A stretch of DNA of 64,000 nucleotides. Origin: Thermohalobaculum sp039513195. GTDB lineage: Bacteria > Pseudomonadota > Alphaproteobacteria > Rhodobacterales > Rhodobacteraceae. Below are positions 49,493-57,878 of the stretch, one piece after another. The notes beneath the pieces were generated by a model. The model was not told the DNA's origin. It made no database searches and saw only the letters and a program-made list of their open reading frames with translations. A program made the position numbers and the translations under genes. How positions within the stretch are numbered: position 1 is the stretch's first letter; every line of letters starts with the position of its first letter. The DNA is taken from the NCBI GenBank assembly GCA_039513195.1, contig JBCCRM010000002.1, positions 1 through 64,000 of the forward strand. Direction: 5' to 3'.

Positions 49493-51697
49493 CTATGCTC
49501 CCGGCACAGCACCGCGGCTGAGCGGCAGGCGGGGTTGCTCGTCCCGCGCGCTGCTGCTGTCTTCGGACTGCCGCGCCGACCAACGCACCACGTGACTAAC
49601 ATAGCTCTGCGCCCTCAACACCGTCAGGATGTCGTTGAGATGTTTAATATCCCTGACCTCCAAATCCATGGTCATAAGGAAGAAATCCGGCTTTCTCGTG
49701 GTCACCTCGACATTGTCGATGTTCGCATGCTGCTCTCCGACAAGGGTGCAGACCGCCCCTAACGCGCCGGGCTGATTGGCCAAGGTAATCTCGATCCTGA
49801 CGAGGTTGATGGCGTTGCGGGAGGCATCGGCCGACCAGCGCAGATCGTGCCAGCGGTCGAGGTCGTCCTCGAACCCTGCGAGAATCGCGCAGGACATCTC
49901 ATGCACCACGATGCCGCCCCGGCGAGCGAGGCCGATGATCCGGTCGCCGGGCACCGGCCAGCAGTGCTGGCAATAGCGCACTGCCTGGCCGCGGCGGACG
50001 CCGTGGACGCGCGGCACCGGTCGCCCGGGCATCGCCGCAGCATCGGGCGGCGTGAGGGAGTTGGCGGGTTGCGTCGGGTAGACAGCCTCGACGAGGTCGC
50101 GGCCGATATGCTCGCCCCGCGCCAGCGCCAGCAGCATGGCATCGGCGTTGGCATGGCCAAGCTTTGTGGCGGCGGCCTGGAAGGTCTTCTCCACCGCCTC
50201 CCGCCCGGCCGTGGCGAAGGCCTGCACCGCCAAGTCGCGGCCGAGGGCGAGCTGCTCCTCCCGGATCCTGCCGCGCAGGGCCCGGCGGATCGCCTGCTTT
50301 GCGCGCCCGGTCGTCGCGATATCCTCCCAATGCGGGCTGGGGACCTGGCCTTCGGCGGTGATGATATCCACCTGCTGGCCGTTCCTGAGCCGGGTCCAGA
50401 GCGGCACCCGCATCCCGTCGACCATGGCGCCGGCACAATGGTCGCCGACCCGGGTGTGGATGGCATAGGCGAAATCGATCGGCGTGGCGCCGCGGGGGAG
50501 ACCGACCACGTCGCCCTTCGGCGTGAAGCAGAACACCTGGTCGGTAAACATGTCGAGCTTCACATGCTCCAGAAACTCCTGCGGCGCATCGCCCTTTTCG
50601 AGCCGCGCGACAAGATCCCGGAGCCAACGGAACGGATCGACGGCGAACGGGTTTTCGGCCCGCGCGCCGTCCTTGTAGGCCCAGTGGGCGGCAATGCCGG
50701 TTTCGGCGACGTCGTGCATCTGATCGGTGCGGATCTGCACCTCGACCCGCATCGCGTCGGCGCCGTAGACCGTGGTGTGGATCGAGCGATAGCCATTCGC
50801 CTTCGGTCCGGAGATGTAGTCCTTGAACCGCCCCGGCACCGCGCGCCAATGGCGATGCACTGCGCCGAGTGCCCGGTAGCAGTCGCCCTCGCTCCGACAC
50901 AGAATGCGAAAAGCATAGATGTCGGAGAGCTGGCTGAACGTGCTCTGCTTCTCCTCCATCTTGCGCCAAATCGAATAGGGCCGCTTCTCCCGGCCCTCAA
51001 CGGTAACCTCCAGGCCCTCGCCGGACAGGATCTCGCGGATCGCATCGGAGACCTGGGGGATGGTATTGCCAGCCTCTCGCCGCAGCTTGACGAAGCGGCG
51101 GAGGAGGGAACTGCGGGCTTCCGGCTGCAGGACCTCAAAGGCCAGGTTCTCCAGCTCCTCGCGCATCGATTGCATGCCCATGCGGCCAGCCAGGGGCGCA
51201 TAGATCTCCATCGTCTCCTGCGCGATGCGGCGCCTTTTGTCCGGCCGCAAATGGCCGATGGTACGCATGTTGTGGAGCCGGTCGGCCAGCTTCACCAACA
51301 GCACGCGGACGTCGCGCACCATGGCGAGGAGGAGCTTTCGGAAATTCTCGGCTTGGGCCGCCTCCTTCGACGTGACCTCGAGCCTGGTCAGCTTGGTGAC
51401 GCCGTCCACGAGGCGGGCGATCTCCTCCCCGAAGAGACGCGAGATCTCCTCATGGGTGGCCTCGGTATCCTCGACCGTGTCATGCAACAGGGCCGTCGCG
51501 ATGGTCGCATCGTCGAGCTTCAGCTCGGTCAGGATCGCCGCCACCTCGACCGGGTGCCCGAAATACGGATCGCCGCTGGCACGTTCCTGATGGGCATGCG
51601 CCCGGGCCCCAAAGACATAGGCCCGGTTTAGCAGGCCTTCGTCGGTGTTGGGGTTGTAGTCCCTGACCCGCTCGACCAATTCGAACTGACGGATCAC
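49493..51697 (-). CDS. Bifunctional (p)ppGpp synthetase/hydrolase (RelA/SpoT type)
   Basis: A 734-residue stringent-response enzyme. The hydrolase domain has the HD motif LLHDTVEDT at 71-79 and the early YFGHPVEVA. The synthetase has GRMGMQSMREELENLAF and ...YISGPKANGYRSIHTTV. A TGS domain (VFCFTPKGDVVGLPRGATPIDFAYAIHTRVGDHC), a zinc-finger/helical region and a C-terminal ACT domain (VRIEITLANQPGALGAVCTLVGEQHANIDNVEV) complete the long-form Rsh. Both active sites look intact. It follows rpoZ, the common order. Confidence 0.95.
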   Translation of the reverse strand: MIRQFELVERVRDYNPNTDEGLLNRAYVFGARAHAHQERASGDPYFGHPVEVAAILTELKLDDATIATALLHDTVEDTEATHEEISRLFGEEIARLVDGVTKLTRLEVTSKEAAQAENFRKLLLAMVRDVRVLLVKLADRLHNMRTIGHLRPDKRRRIAQETMEIYAPLAGRMGMQSMREELENLAFEVLQPEARSSLLRRFVKLRREAGNTIPQVSDAIREILSGEGLEVTVEGREKRPYSIWRKMEEKQSTFSQLSDIYAFRILCRSEGDCYRALGAVHRHWRAVPGRFKDYISGPKANGYRSIHTTVYGADAMRVEVQIRTDQMHDVAETGIAAHWAYKDGARAENPFAVDPFRWLRDLVARLEKGDAPQEFLEHVKLDMFTDQVFCFTPKGDVVGLPRGATPIDFAYAIHTRVGDHCAGAMVDGMRVPLWTRLRNGQQVDIITAEGQVPSPHWEDIATTGRAKQAIRRALRGRIREEQLALGRDLAVQAFATAGREAVEKTFQAAATKLGHANADAMLLALARGEHIGRDLVEAVYPTQPANSLTPPDAAAMPGRPVPRVHGVRRGQAVRYCQHCWPVPGDRIIGLARRGGIVVHEMSCAILAGFEDDLDRWHDLRWSADASRNAINLVRIEITLANQPGALGAVCTLVGEQHANIDNVEVTTRKPDFFLMTMDLEVRDIKHLNDILTVLRAQSYVSHVVRWSARQSEDSSSARDEQPRLPLSRGAVPGA

Positions 51698-51742
51698 CGG
51701 CGCGCCCCCATTCGAGCCGGCGCCAAAGGCACCGGCCTTCCG

Positions 51743-52120
51743 TTACCTCCGGTCGCTCTCCGCCAGCAGGGCGCGCAACAGCTTTTCCTCGTCGAGGTCG
51801 TCAAGCTCCGGCGCGGCCGAGGCGGGCGTGGGCTGAGGCGCCCGCTCCTCGCCCATCAGCATGGCCATGTTGTCCTCCTCCGGCTCGTCGACCTCGATAT
51901 GCCGTTGATGGACAGCGATCGCCGCTTCCTGCAGCTCGTCCGGGGTCAGGGCGCCATCGGCCACTTCGCGCAAGGCGACAACAGGGTTCTTGTCGTTGTC
52001 GCGATCCACCGCGATCGGCGCACCCGCCGAAATCATCCGCGCGCGGTTCGCTGCCAGCATCACCAAATCGAAACGGTTGGAGACCTTGTCGACACAGTCT
52101 TCCACGGTCACTCGAGCCAT
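51743..52120 (-). CDS. rpoZ: RNA polymerase omega subunit
   Basis: A 125-residue small subunit that stabilises RNA polymerase and takes part in the ppGpp site. MARVTVEDCVDKVSNRFDLVMLAANRARMISAGAP is the conserved core, with NPVVALREVADG the second. The C-terminal third is acidic and variable (EVDEPEEDN...LDDLDEEKLLRALL), as in alphaproteobacteria. It precedes rsh by 45 bp. Confidence 0.95.
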   Translation of the reverse strand: MARVTVEDCVDKVSNRFDLVMLAANRARMISAGAPIAVDRDNDKNPVVALREVADGALTPDELQEAAIAVHQRHIEVDEPEEDNMAMLMGEERAPQPTPASAAPELDDLDEEKLLRALLAESDRR

Positions 52121-52266
52121 GCTCTGACGCTCCCAATTTCCCGAAGGATTGCGCTAGCCCGAGATGCCGTCCGCATCGCCCGAGCCGATCACCTTTATCT
52201 TTACGCGCGACAGCGGCGTTCCGCAAGCCGTGGCCGCGACAGCGTCTTCGCCTGTTGCTTGCGGCC

Positions 52267-52860
52267 TCACTCCGTGCCCTCGCCATCTAGGGGATATGCG
52301 TCTTGCCGGGCAGATTGCGACAGCGCGGCCAGAAGCTCCGTCACGGTCTTTCCGAGCGTCGGGTGCCGCCAATCCGGCGCGATCTCCGCCAGGGGCAGGA
52401 GGACGAAGGCCCGCTCCTGCATCCGGGGGTGCGGGAGAACCAGATGCGGCGGCGCGAGCTTCTGCGCGGCGGCCGGGTCGAGCGCAATCCACGCCGCCAA
52501 AGTCGGCCGATCCGGCCACACCTCATCGTCAAGGGCCAAGAGATCGAGGTCGCAGACTCGCGGCAGCCATCGGCCTTCACGCTCGCGCCCTAGTGCTGAT
52601 TCGATACGGTGAAGTTCGGCAAGCAGTGCGGAAGCGCACAAAGTTGTCGACAATCTTGCCGCACCATTCACGAAATCCGGGCCGGAGCCGGGCGGATAGG
52701 CCGGCGTTCGCCACCACCGACTGCGCGCAATCAATTGAATTTGATTGCAATCAAGCAGTTTTGACAGGGCGAGACCCAAGTTTTCAGTGATCGAGCCGGT
52801 TTCCGGCGCCAGATTCCCGCCGAAGGCAACCAGCGCGTTTTTGCCGCTCAGCGTATTCAT
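52267..52860 (-). CDS. folK: 2-amino-4-hydroxy-6-hydroxymethyldihydropteridine diphosphokinase
   Basis: A 197-residue kinase of folate synthesis. AFGGNLA near the N-terminus (normally LGSN), DFVNGAARLST, LHRIESALGREREGRWLPRVCDLDLLAL (the metal and ATP site) and LVLPHPRMQERAFVLLPLAEIAPDW are the family motifs. Part of the coding region at 52720-52760 is locally AT-richer than its neighbours. It precedes rpoZ by 146 bp. Confidence 0.93.
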   Translation of the reverse strand: MNTLSGKNALVAFGGNLAPETGSITENLGLALSKLLDCNQIQLIARSRWWRTPAYPPGSGPDFVNGAARLSTTLCASALLAELHRIESALGREREGRWLPRVCDLDLLALDDEVWPDRPTLAAWIALDPAAAQKLAPPHLVLPHPRMQERAFVLLPLAEIAPDWRHPTLGKTVTELLAALSQSARQDAYPLDGEGTE

Positions 52861-52990
52861 TCTGCTGTCATTTTGGATAGTCTTCTGCTAACCGCGGCCT
52901 GTCGAACAGTCTTGCTCCGAGCACACAGCGCCCTCTGCATTGCGCTGCACAGATAGCCCCGGGTGAGAAACGCCGTCAAAAGGAACGCTA

Positions 52991-53575
52991 ATGTTTTATC
53001 GAGATGAGCGATTGGCTCTCTTCATCGATGGTTCAAACCTCTATGCTGCGACAAAAGCGCTTGGGTTTGACATAGATTATAAGCTCCTGCGCTCAGAATT
53101 TATGCGCCGTGGTAAAATGGTCCGTGCATTCTACTACACTGCCTTAATCGAAAACGAGGAATATTCACCCATTCGGCCGCTTGTCGATTGGCTCGACTAT
53201 AACGGATTTAGTCTCGTCACGAAACCGGCCAAAGAGTTTACGGACTCCACCGGCCGGCGCAAAGTGAAGGGCAATATGGACATCGAGTTGGCGATCGACG
53301 CGATGGAGATGGCGAATTATGTTGAACATATTGTCCTTTTTTCCGGCGATGGCGACTTTCGCCCGCTGGTCTCGGCACTGCAAAGAAAGGGCGTCCGGGT
53401 CTCCGTCGTCTCGACCATCCGATCGCAGCCGCCGATGATTGCGGACGATTTGCGACGGCAGGCCGATAACTTCATCGAGTTGGAGGAGTTGCGCGACGTC
53501 ATCGGGCGTCCGCCGCGCGAACAACGCGAGCCGCCGCATCTGGCACAGGCGAATGGCGACGCCCACGAGGAGTGA
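52991..53575 (+). CDS. NYN-domain protein (LabA/DUF88 family)
   Basis: A 194-residue protein with a PIN-like NYN domain. The acidic metal-site residues are in LFIDGSNLY (Asp13), VKGNMDIELAIDAM and LFSGDGDFRPLV. The family includes LabA-like and other putative RNases. It stands divergent from folK, a place it often has in Rhodobacterales. The first half is AT-richer than the rest of the window (for instance TTATCGAGATGAGCGATTGG), but the position is conserved, so transfer is not implied. It overlaps the uracil-DNA glycosylase start by 23 bp. Confidence 0.9.
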   Translation: MFYRDERLALFIDGSNLYAATKALGFDIDYKLLRSEFMRRGKMVRAFYYTALIENEEYSPIRPLVDWLDYNGFSLVTKPAKEFTDSTGRRKVKGNMDIELAIDAMEMANYVEHIVLFSGDGDFRPLVSALQRKGVRVSVVSTIRSQPPMIADDLRRQADNFIELEELRDVIGRPPREQREPPHLAQANGDAHEE

Positions 53576-54224
53576 GGCGCAACCGACGCCCAATGCGCCG
53601 CCGGACTGTACGCTCTGCCCGAGACTGGTCGCCTATCGCCAGGAGAACCGCCGGACCGAACCCGAATGGTTCAATGGGGCCGTGCCGAGCTTTGGCGACC
53701 CCAGCGCCCGGCTCCTGGTGGTGGGGCTTGCCCCTGGCGTGAGGGGTGCAAATCGCACGGGACGCCCGTTCACCGGCGACTTCGCCGGCGCCCTGCTCTA
53801 TGCGACGCTTCTCGACCATGGGTTTGCCGCCGGCGGCTACGGGGCCACGCCGGAGGACGGTCTGCGGCTGAAGGACGCGATGATCACCAACGCGGTGCGC
53901 TGTGTCCCGCCGGAGAACAAGCCGGTGGCCGCCGAGGTCAACGCTTGCCGATCCTATCTCGCGGCCCAGATCGGCGCCTTGCCGAGGCTGCAGGTCATTG
54001 TGACCCTCGGCAAGATCGCCCATGACAGCACCGTTCGCAGCCTGGGCGGACGGGTCGCGACCCATCCGTTCGGCCATGGGGCGAGCAGCATCCTGAACGG
54101 GATCGCCCTGCGAGCCAGCTACCATTGTTCGCGCTACAACACCAACACCGGCCGGCTGACCGAGGCGATGTTCCGCGATGTGTTCGCTGCGGTCCGACGC
54201 CAACTCAGCGGTGCTCGGACCTAG
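53553..54224 (+). CDS. Uracil-DNA glycosylase, family 5 (UdgB-like)
   Basis: A 223-residue iron-sulfur DNA glycosylase. Cys19 and Cys22 (CTLCPRL) and later cysteines (RCVPPENKP, ACRSYL) are the cluster ligands. GLAPGVRGANRTGRPFTGDFAGALL is motif 1 of family 5, in which the catalytic residue seen in other families is replaced. HPFGHG and SYHCSRYNTNTGRLT are the second motif. It removes uracil and other deaminated bases. The start overlaps the NYN gene. Its TAG stop is the first three bases of the dispersed repeat. Confidence 0.9.
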   Translation: MATPTRSEAQPTPNAPPDCTLCPRLVAYRQENRRTEPEWFNGAVPSFGDPSARLLVVGLAPGVRGANRTGRPFTGDFAGALLYATLLDHGFAAGGYGATPEDGLRLKDAMITNAVRCVPPENKPVAAEVNACRSYLAAQIGALPRLQVIVTLGKIAHDSTVRSLGGRVATHPFGHGASSILNGIALRASYHCSRYNTNTGRLTEAMFRDVFAAVRRQLSGART

Positions 54225-54326
54225 AGCGCTTTCCGACCCGGTTGCATCGCTTCTCGCGCTCTACGGTATTGTTCGGGGGCCACTTCACGACGCCAATCTG
54301 AATCAGCTGGCTGGAAAACGCCCTAG
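54222..54326 (+). repeat. ~105-bp dispersed intergenic repeat, copy 3
   Basis: Begins TAGAGCGCTTTCCGACCC and ends GCTGGCTGGAAAACGCCCTAG. It aligns with 36994-37096 in the same orientation and with 5210-5314 in reverse. The opening TAG is the stop codon of the uracil-DNA glycosylase gene, so the element joins the gene without a spacer. Confidence 0.85.
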
Positions 54327-54335
54327 CCCGCCCGA

Positions 54336-54370
54336 GCCCGGCCGGGCGCCCGCTCCCGGCCGGGCATTTT
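54336..54370 (+). terminator. Terminator after the uracil-DNA glycosylase gene
   Basis: GCCCGGCCGGG (54336-54346) pairs with CCCGGCCGGGC (54355-54365) over 11 bp with an 8-nt loop, followed by ATTTTG. It lies just beyond the repeat and would stop transcripts of the NYN-glycosylase operon. The rest of the gap to 54529 is GC-rich (GGGCGGGTGGGCGGG) with no gene seen. Confidence 0.65.
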
Positions 54371-54529
54371 GAAGATGACTGGGACGCCCGACCGGACCCG
54401 ACAGCACAGCTCTCCCGTCGCCCAGCGATCGACGTGGCCGAGCGCGCGGGCCGAGGCGGGGGGCCTCCTTGACGGACCGACCGGGCGCCGGTTTCGGGCG
54501 GGTGGGCGGGCCCTCGGCCCGCGCGCGGC

Positions 54530-54916
54530 CTAGCCTTCCGCCTGGTAGTAAAACTCCTCCCGCACGATCTTGCCGTCCTTGATCGTGTAGATCCCCAGCT
54601 CCTTCATCTGCATCCGCCGTCCATTTTCCTTGTCCGTCACATCGGCCTCGAAAATCACACCGAAGCTATCCTCACCGTGGAAGAACGGCCCCTCCGCGCT
54701 GGCGCTGTGCATTTCCATGGTGCTATCCCACCAGTCATGTTTGCCCCGGATCGCCGGCAGCCCGTGGGTCTCGGTGCCTTCGGCGCCCGGCATGCGGGCG
54801 GCCTCCACAGACACCGCATCCTCCGAATAGAGCGTGTCCAGTCCCTCCCGCGCCTTGCCCGCCTGGCTCAGCGCCACGAGCTTGGTGCCAACTTCCATCA
54901 GCGTCGCATCGAACAT
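54530..54916 (-). CDS. SnoaL-like (NTF2-fold) protein
   Basis: A 128-residue protein of the SnoaL/NTF2 superfamily. FDATLMEVGTKLVALSQAGKAREGLDTLYSEDAVSVEA is the first helix-strand part, IRGKHDWWDSTMEMHSA the middle and MQMKELGIYTIKDGKIVREEFYY the closing strands. Such proteins are small enzymes or binding proteins with varied substrates. It stands alone between GC-rich hairpins. The function is unknown. Confidence 0.85.
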   Translation of the reverse strand: MFDATLMEVGTKLVALSQAGKAREGLDTLYSEDAVSVEAARMPGAEGTETHGLPAIRGKHDWWDSTMEMHSASAEGPFFHGEDSFGVIFEADVTDKENGRRMQMKELGIYTIKDGKIVREEFYYQAEG

Positions 54917-55003
54917 CGGTCATCCTCCCCTAAGGCGCGTTCTGCACCCACAGGACAATACGGGAAAATGGGATTGAGAACAAGATGTGAACACCAGCGA
55001 TGA

Positions 55004-55091
55004 CCCGGCGCGGGCCGGGCTTGGGGGCATCCCCGCCATGGCGGCCGGGCGCCAGTCTCTGTGGGGTGGGTGGGGCCCGGTCCGCGCCGGG
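55004..55091. repeat. Large GC-rich inverted repeat with G-tracts
   Basis: CCCGGCGCGGGCCGGGC (55004-55020) and GCCCGGTCCGCGCCGGG (55075-55091) are complementary except for one position. The 54-nt loop carries a small hairpin (GGGGGCATCCCCGCC) and the G-tracts GGGGTGGGTGGGG. It lies between the end of mcd and the SnoaL-like gene, both leftward, and may serve as the mcd terminator or insulator. Confidence 0.6.
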
Positions 55092-55101
55092 CCGGCAAAA
55101 C

Positions 55102-56796
55102 TCAGCGCTGTTCCAGCAAGCGGCGCGCGATGACCTGAGCCTGGATCTCGGCCGCGCCCTCGAAGATGTTCAGGATCCGCGCATCGCACAGCACCCGGCT
55201 GATCGGGTATTCCAGCGCAAAGCCATTGCCGCCATGGATCTGCAGCCCGTTATCCGCGGCAGCCCACGCCACCCGCGCGCCAAGCAGTTTGGCCATCCCG
55301 GCCTCCAGATCGCAGCGCCGGTCGGCATCCTTCTCCCGGGCCGAAAAATAGGTGAGCTGCCGCGCCACCATGATCTCTACCGCCATCATCGCCAGCTTCG
55401 ACGCCACCCGCGGGAAGGCCAACAGTGGCTTGCCGAAGGCGGCCCGCTCCTGCGCATAGCGCAAACCGATATCCAGCGCCGATTGCGCAACCCCAATCGC
55501 CCGCGCCGCCGTCTGGATCCGCGCGCTCTCGAAGGTCTTCATGAGCTGCTTGAAGCCCTGCCCCTCGACCCCGCCGAGCAGCGCGTCGCCCTGGACCCGG
55601 TGCCCGTCGAGCGCCAGCGTGTACTCTTTCATCCCACGATATCCCAGGACCTCGATCTCGCCACCCGCCAGGGTCGCGTCGGGGAACGGGTTCGCGCAAT
55701 CGCCCCGGGTCTTCGGCGCCAGGAACATCGAAAGGCCGGAATAGTCCTCGGTACCGGGCACTGTCCGCGCCAGCACAGTCATCAGATCGGTGCGCGCCGC
55801 GTGGGTAATCCAGGTTTTGTTGCCGGTGATCACCCAGTCATCGCCATCCTTCACAGCCCGGGTCTTCAGCGCGCCCAGATCGGAACCGGTGTTCGGTTCC
55901 GTGAAAACCGCCGTCGGCAGCATCTCACCGCTCGCGAGCTTCGGCAGATAGTCCGCCTTCTGGGCGTCGGTGCCACCGCAAAGGATCAGCTCCGCCGCGA
56001 TCTCCGACCGGGTGCCCAAGGACCCGACGCCGATATAGCCGCGCGACAGCTCCTCCGAGACCACGCACATCGCGGTCTTGCCCATGCCGAGTCCGCCATG
56101 CTCCTCCGGGATCGTCAGGCCGAAGACGCCGAGCGCGGCCATCTCCTCGACGATCGCCATCGGCACCAATTCGTCCTTTAGGTGCCACTCATGGGCGTCG
56201 GGCTTCACCCGCTCTTCGGAGAAACGGCGGAACTGGTCGCGGATCAGGTCGTATTCCTCATCGAGACCGCAGGCCCCGAACGTGGCCGCGCCCTCGCGCT
56301 CCGCCATCAAATCGGCCAGCCGACGGCGCGCCCCGTCGGTGTTGCCCGCCTGGGTCAGCGCCATCACCTCCGGCGCCATCAGGCAGCGCTGCGCCTCCTG
56401 GCTCAGGCCGATATCCTGGGGCCGGGCCATTTCGCCCTGGCTCATGGGAATGCCGCCATAGAGCTGCCAGAGATACTCGCCGAACCCGATGGTCAGGATC
56501 AACCGCTCCATCTCGCCGAACCGACCGTCTGCGTCGAGACGCTCGGCCCAGCCCTGCAGCTGGCGCAGGCTCTCCACATAGGTCGCGGTCCAGGCCAGGG
56601 CGTGCGCGGCGTACTGCTCTGTCTCCAGCAACCGGCCAGAAACGCGCCCCTCCGGCGCCACCCTGGCCCGCAGGGCTTCGGTCGCTTCCGCGACGAACCC
56701 CTCCGCCGCGGCGACAGCCCCTTTGGTCGTGGCGAGGAGGTCGTCGGCCTGATAGAGCGCCCGCGGCTCGGCCAATCCTTGGGTCTGGACGTTCAT
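55102..56796 (-). CDS. mcd: Probable (2S)-methylsuccinyl-CoA dehydrogenase
   Basis: A 564-residue flavoprotein of the acyl-CoA dehydrogenase family. It has an N-terminal extension of about 170 residues before the first acyl-CoA dehydrogenase helix (YDLIRDQFRRFSEERV), the mark of methylsuccinyl-CoA dehydrogenase of the ethylmalonyl-CoA pathway. FTEPNTGSDLGALKTRA, WITHAARTDLMTVLARTV and the C-terminal QIHGGNGFALEYPISRVLCDARILNIFEGAAEIQ are FAD and catalytic regions. It would convert (2S)-methylsuccinyl-CoA to mesaconyl-CoA for acetyl-CoA assimilation or glyoxylate regeneration. The start at 56796 has AAGGAG upstream; the frame beyond is antisense to other genes. Confidence 0.82.
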   Translation of the reverse strand: MNVQTQGLAEPRALYQADDLLATTKGAVAAAEGFVAEATEALRARVAPEGRVSGRLLETEQYAAHALAWTATYVESLRQLQGWAERLDADGRFGEMERLILTIGFGEYLWQLYGGIPMSQGEMARPQDIGLSQEAQRCLMAPEVMALTQAGNTDGARRRLADLMAEREGAATFGACGLDEEYDLIRDQFRRFSEERVKPDAHEWHLKDELVPMAIVEEMAALGVFGLTIPEEHGGLGMGKTAMCVVSEELSRGYIGVGSLGTRSEIAAELILCGGTDAQKADYLPKLASGEMLPTAVFTEPNTGSDLGALKTRAVKDGDDWVITGNKTWITHAARTDLMTVLARTVPGTEDYSGLSMFLAPKTRGDCANPFPDATLAGGEIEVLGYRGMKEYTLALDGHRVQGDALLGGVEGQGFKQLMKTFESARIQTAARAIGVAQSALDIGLRYAQERAAFGKPLLAFPRVASKLAMMAVEIMVARQLTYFSAREKDADRRCDLEAGMAKLLGARVAWAAADNGLQIHGGNGFALEYPISRVLCDARILNIFEGAAEIQAQVIARRLLEQR

Positions 56797-56982
56797 CGAA
56801 AACTCCTTGAGACGCGGATACTTTGCTGCGGCGCGGAATCGCTTCGCTGTTGCCGCATCTGGTATGGCGCCTCTGGCGGCTGCGTCAAGAAATCTTGCGC
56901 AAGATGATTGCTTGCAAAGGGTAAGGACCAAAACTTCCTTGCGCGCGTGTCGCAGGGACCGCAGCATGGGGCAGGAGGATGC

Positions 56983-57813
56983 ATGGTGGCCAAGGGTCTG
57001 CTGCGCTTCGGGACTGGCGCGCTCCTCCTCTGGGCGGGACTGGTCGCGGCGATGGTCGCTGGGCGCCATACCCTGATCTATCCCTTCGTGACGGCGCCGG
57101 AGAGGATGAGCCTCGCCGGCCTTCCGGGGGCGCAGGCGCAGGAGATCCGGGCCGAGGATGGAACGCCGCTGCTGGTCTGGACCGTGGCGCCAGCGCCGGG
57201 CCGGCCGGTGGTGCTGCATGTCACCGGCAATCGCGGCGCGCTCGCCAGTTCGCGCAGCAGGCTCGCGCTCTTGCTGGCGGAGGGCTACGGCGTTGCGGCC
57301 CTGGTCTTCCGCGGTGCCGGCGGGCAGCCGGGCATGCCCAGCGAGACGGCGCTCGGCGATGACATCACTGCGCTTTACGACCGGCTCGATCGCCTGATGC
57401 CTGAACCGGTCCCGGCAGACCGCCGCATCGCCTACGGGATCAGCCTCGGCGCAGCGGTGGCGGTCCATCTGGCGGCCGAGCGGCCGGTAAGCGCACTTGT
57501 GCTGGAGGCGCCCTTTGCCCGCCTCTGCGAGGTCGCGGAGCATCGCTTTCCGTTCGTGCCCGCCTGCCTGCTTCTTTGGGACGAACGCTGGCCCTCGGCC
57601 GACCGGATCGCTGGGATCGGCGCGCCCGTCCTGATCCTTCACGGCGCCGATGACCGGACCATCCCGCTCTCCCAAGCCGAGGCCCTCTTCGCCGCGGCGG
57701 CGCAGCCGAAGCGGCTCATCGTCTATCCTGATGGCGGGCACAACGACCTGCGCAGCCATGGTGTGGTGGAGGACATCTTGGGCTGGCTCGGGGAAATCTT
57801 CGACGCGCCGTGA
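56983..57813 (+). CDS. Alpha/beta hydrolase with N-terminal membrane anchor
   Basis: A 276-residue protein. A hydrophobic N-terminus (GTGALLLWAGLVAAMVAG) without a clear cleavage site may anchor it. The hydrolase fold has the nucleophile elbow GISLGAAVAV (Ser), ILHGADDRTIPLSQAEALF (Asp) and PDGGHNDLRSHG (His). It resembles the FrsA/BEM46-like serine hydrolases with EGYGVAALVFRGAGGQPGMPSE. The substrate is unknown. AGGAGG lies four bases before the ATG. It converges on the gamma-glutamyltransferase gene, with a G-rich hairpin exactly between the stops. Confidence 0.85.
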   Translation: MVAKGLLRFGTGALLLWAGLVAAMVAGRHTLIYPFVTAPERMSLAGLPGAQAQEIRAEDGTPLLVWTVAPAPGRPVVLHVTGNRGALASSRSRLALLLAEGYGVAALVFRGAGGQPGMPSETALGDDITALYDRLDRLMPEPVPADRRIAYGISLGAAVAVHLAAERPVSALVLEAPFARLCEVAEHRFPFVPACLLLWDERWPSADRIAGIGAPVLILHGADDRTIPLSQAEALFAAAAQPKRLIVYPDGGHNDLRSHGVVEDILGWLGEIFDAP

Positions 57814-57820
57814 CGGTCTT

Positions 57821-57877
57821 CCGCCAGACCCCCGCCGACCGCGGGTGGGTGGGTGGAGGGAGGTGGGGGTCTGGCGG
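57821..57877 (+). repeat. Hairpin with G-quadruplex core, copy B
   Basis: CCGCCAGACCCCC (57821-57833) and its exact complement GGGGGTCTGGCGG (57865-57877) form a 13-bp inverted repeat. The interior holds GCGGGTGGGTGGG then TGGAGGGAGG (57841-57863), identical over 23 nt to copy A at 24724-24746 (other strand), while the stems are unrelated. It fills the gap between two convergent stop codons (57813 and 57879), as a two-way terminator would. Confidence 0.8.
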
Positions 57878-57878
57878 C

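Noticed and set aside
49847..51631. Plus-strand frame of 594 codons
   Set aside because: Antisense shadow of the Rsh gene, which has all expected domains.
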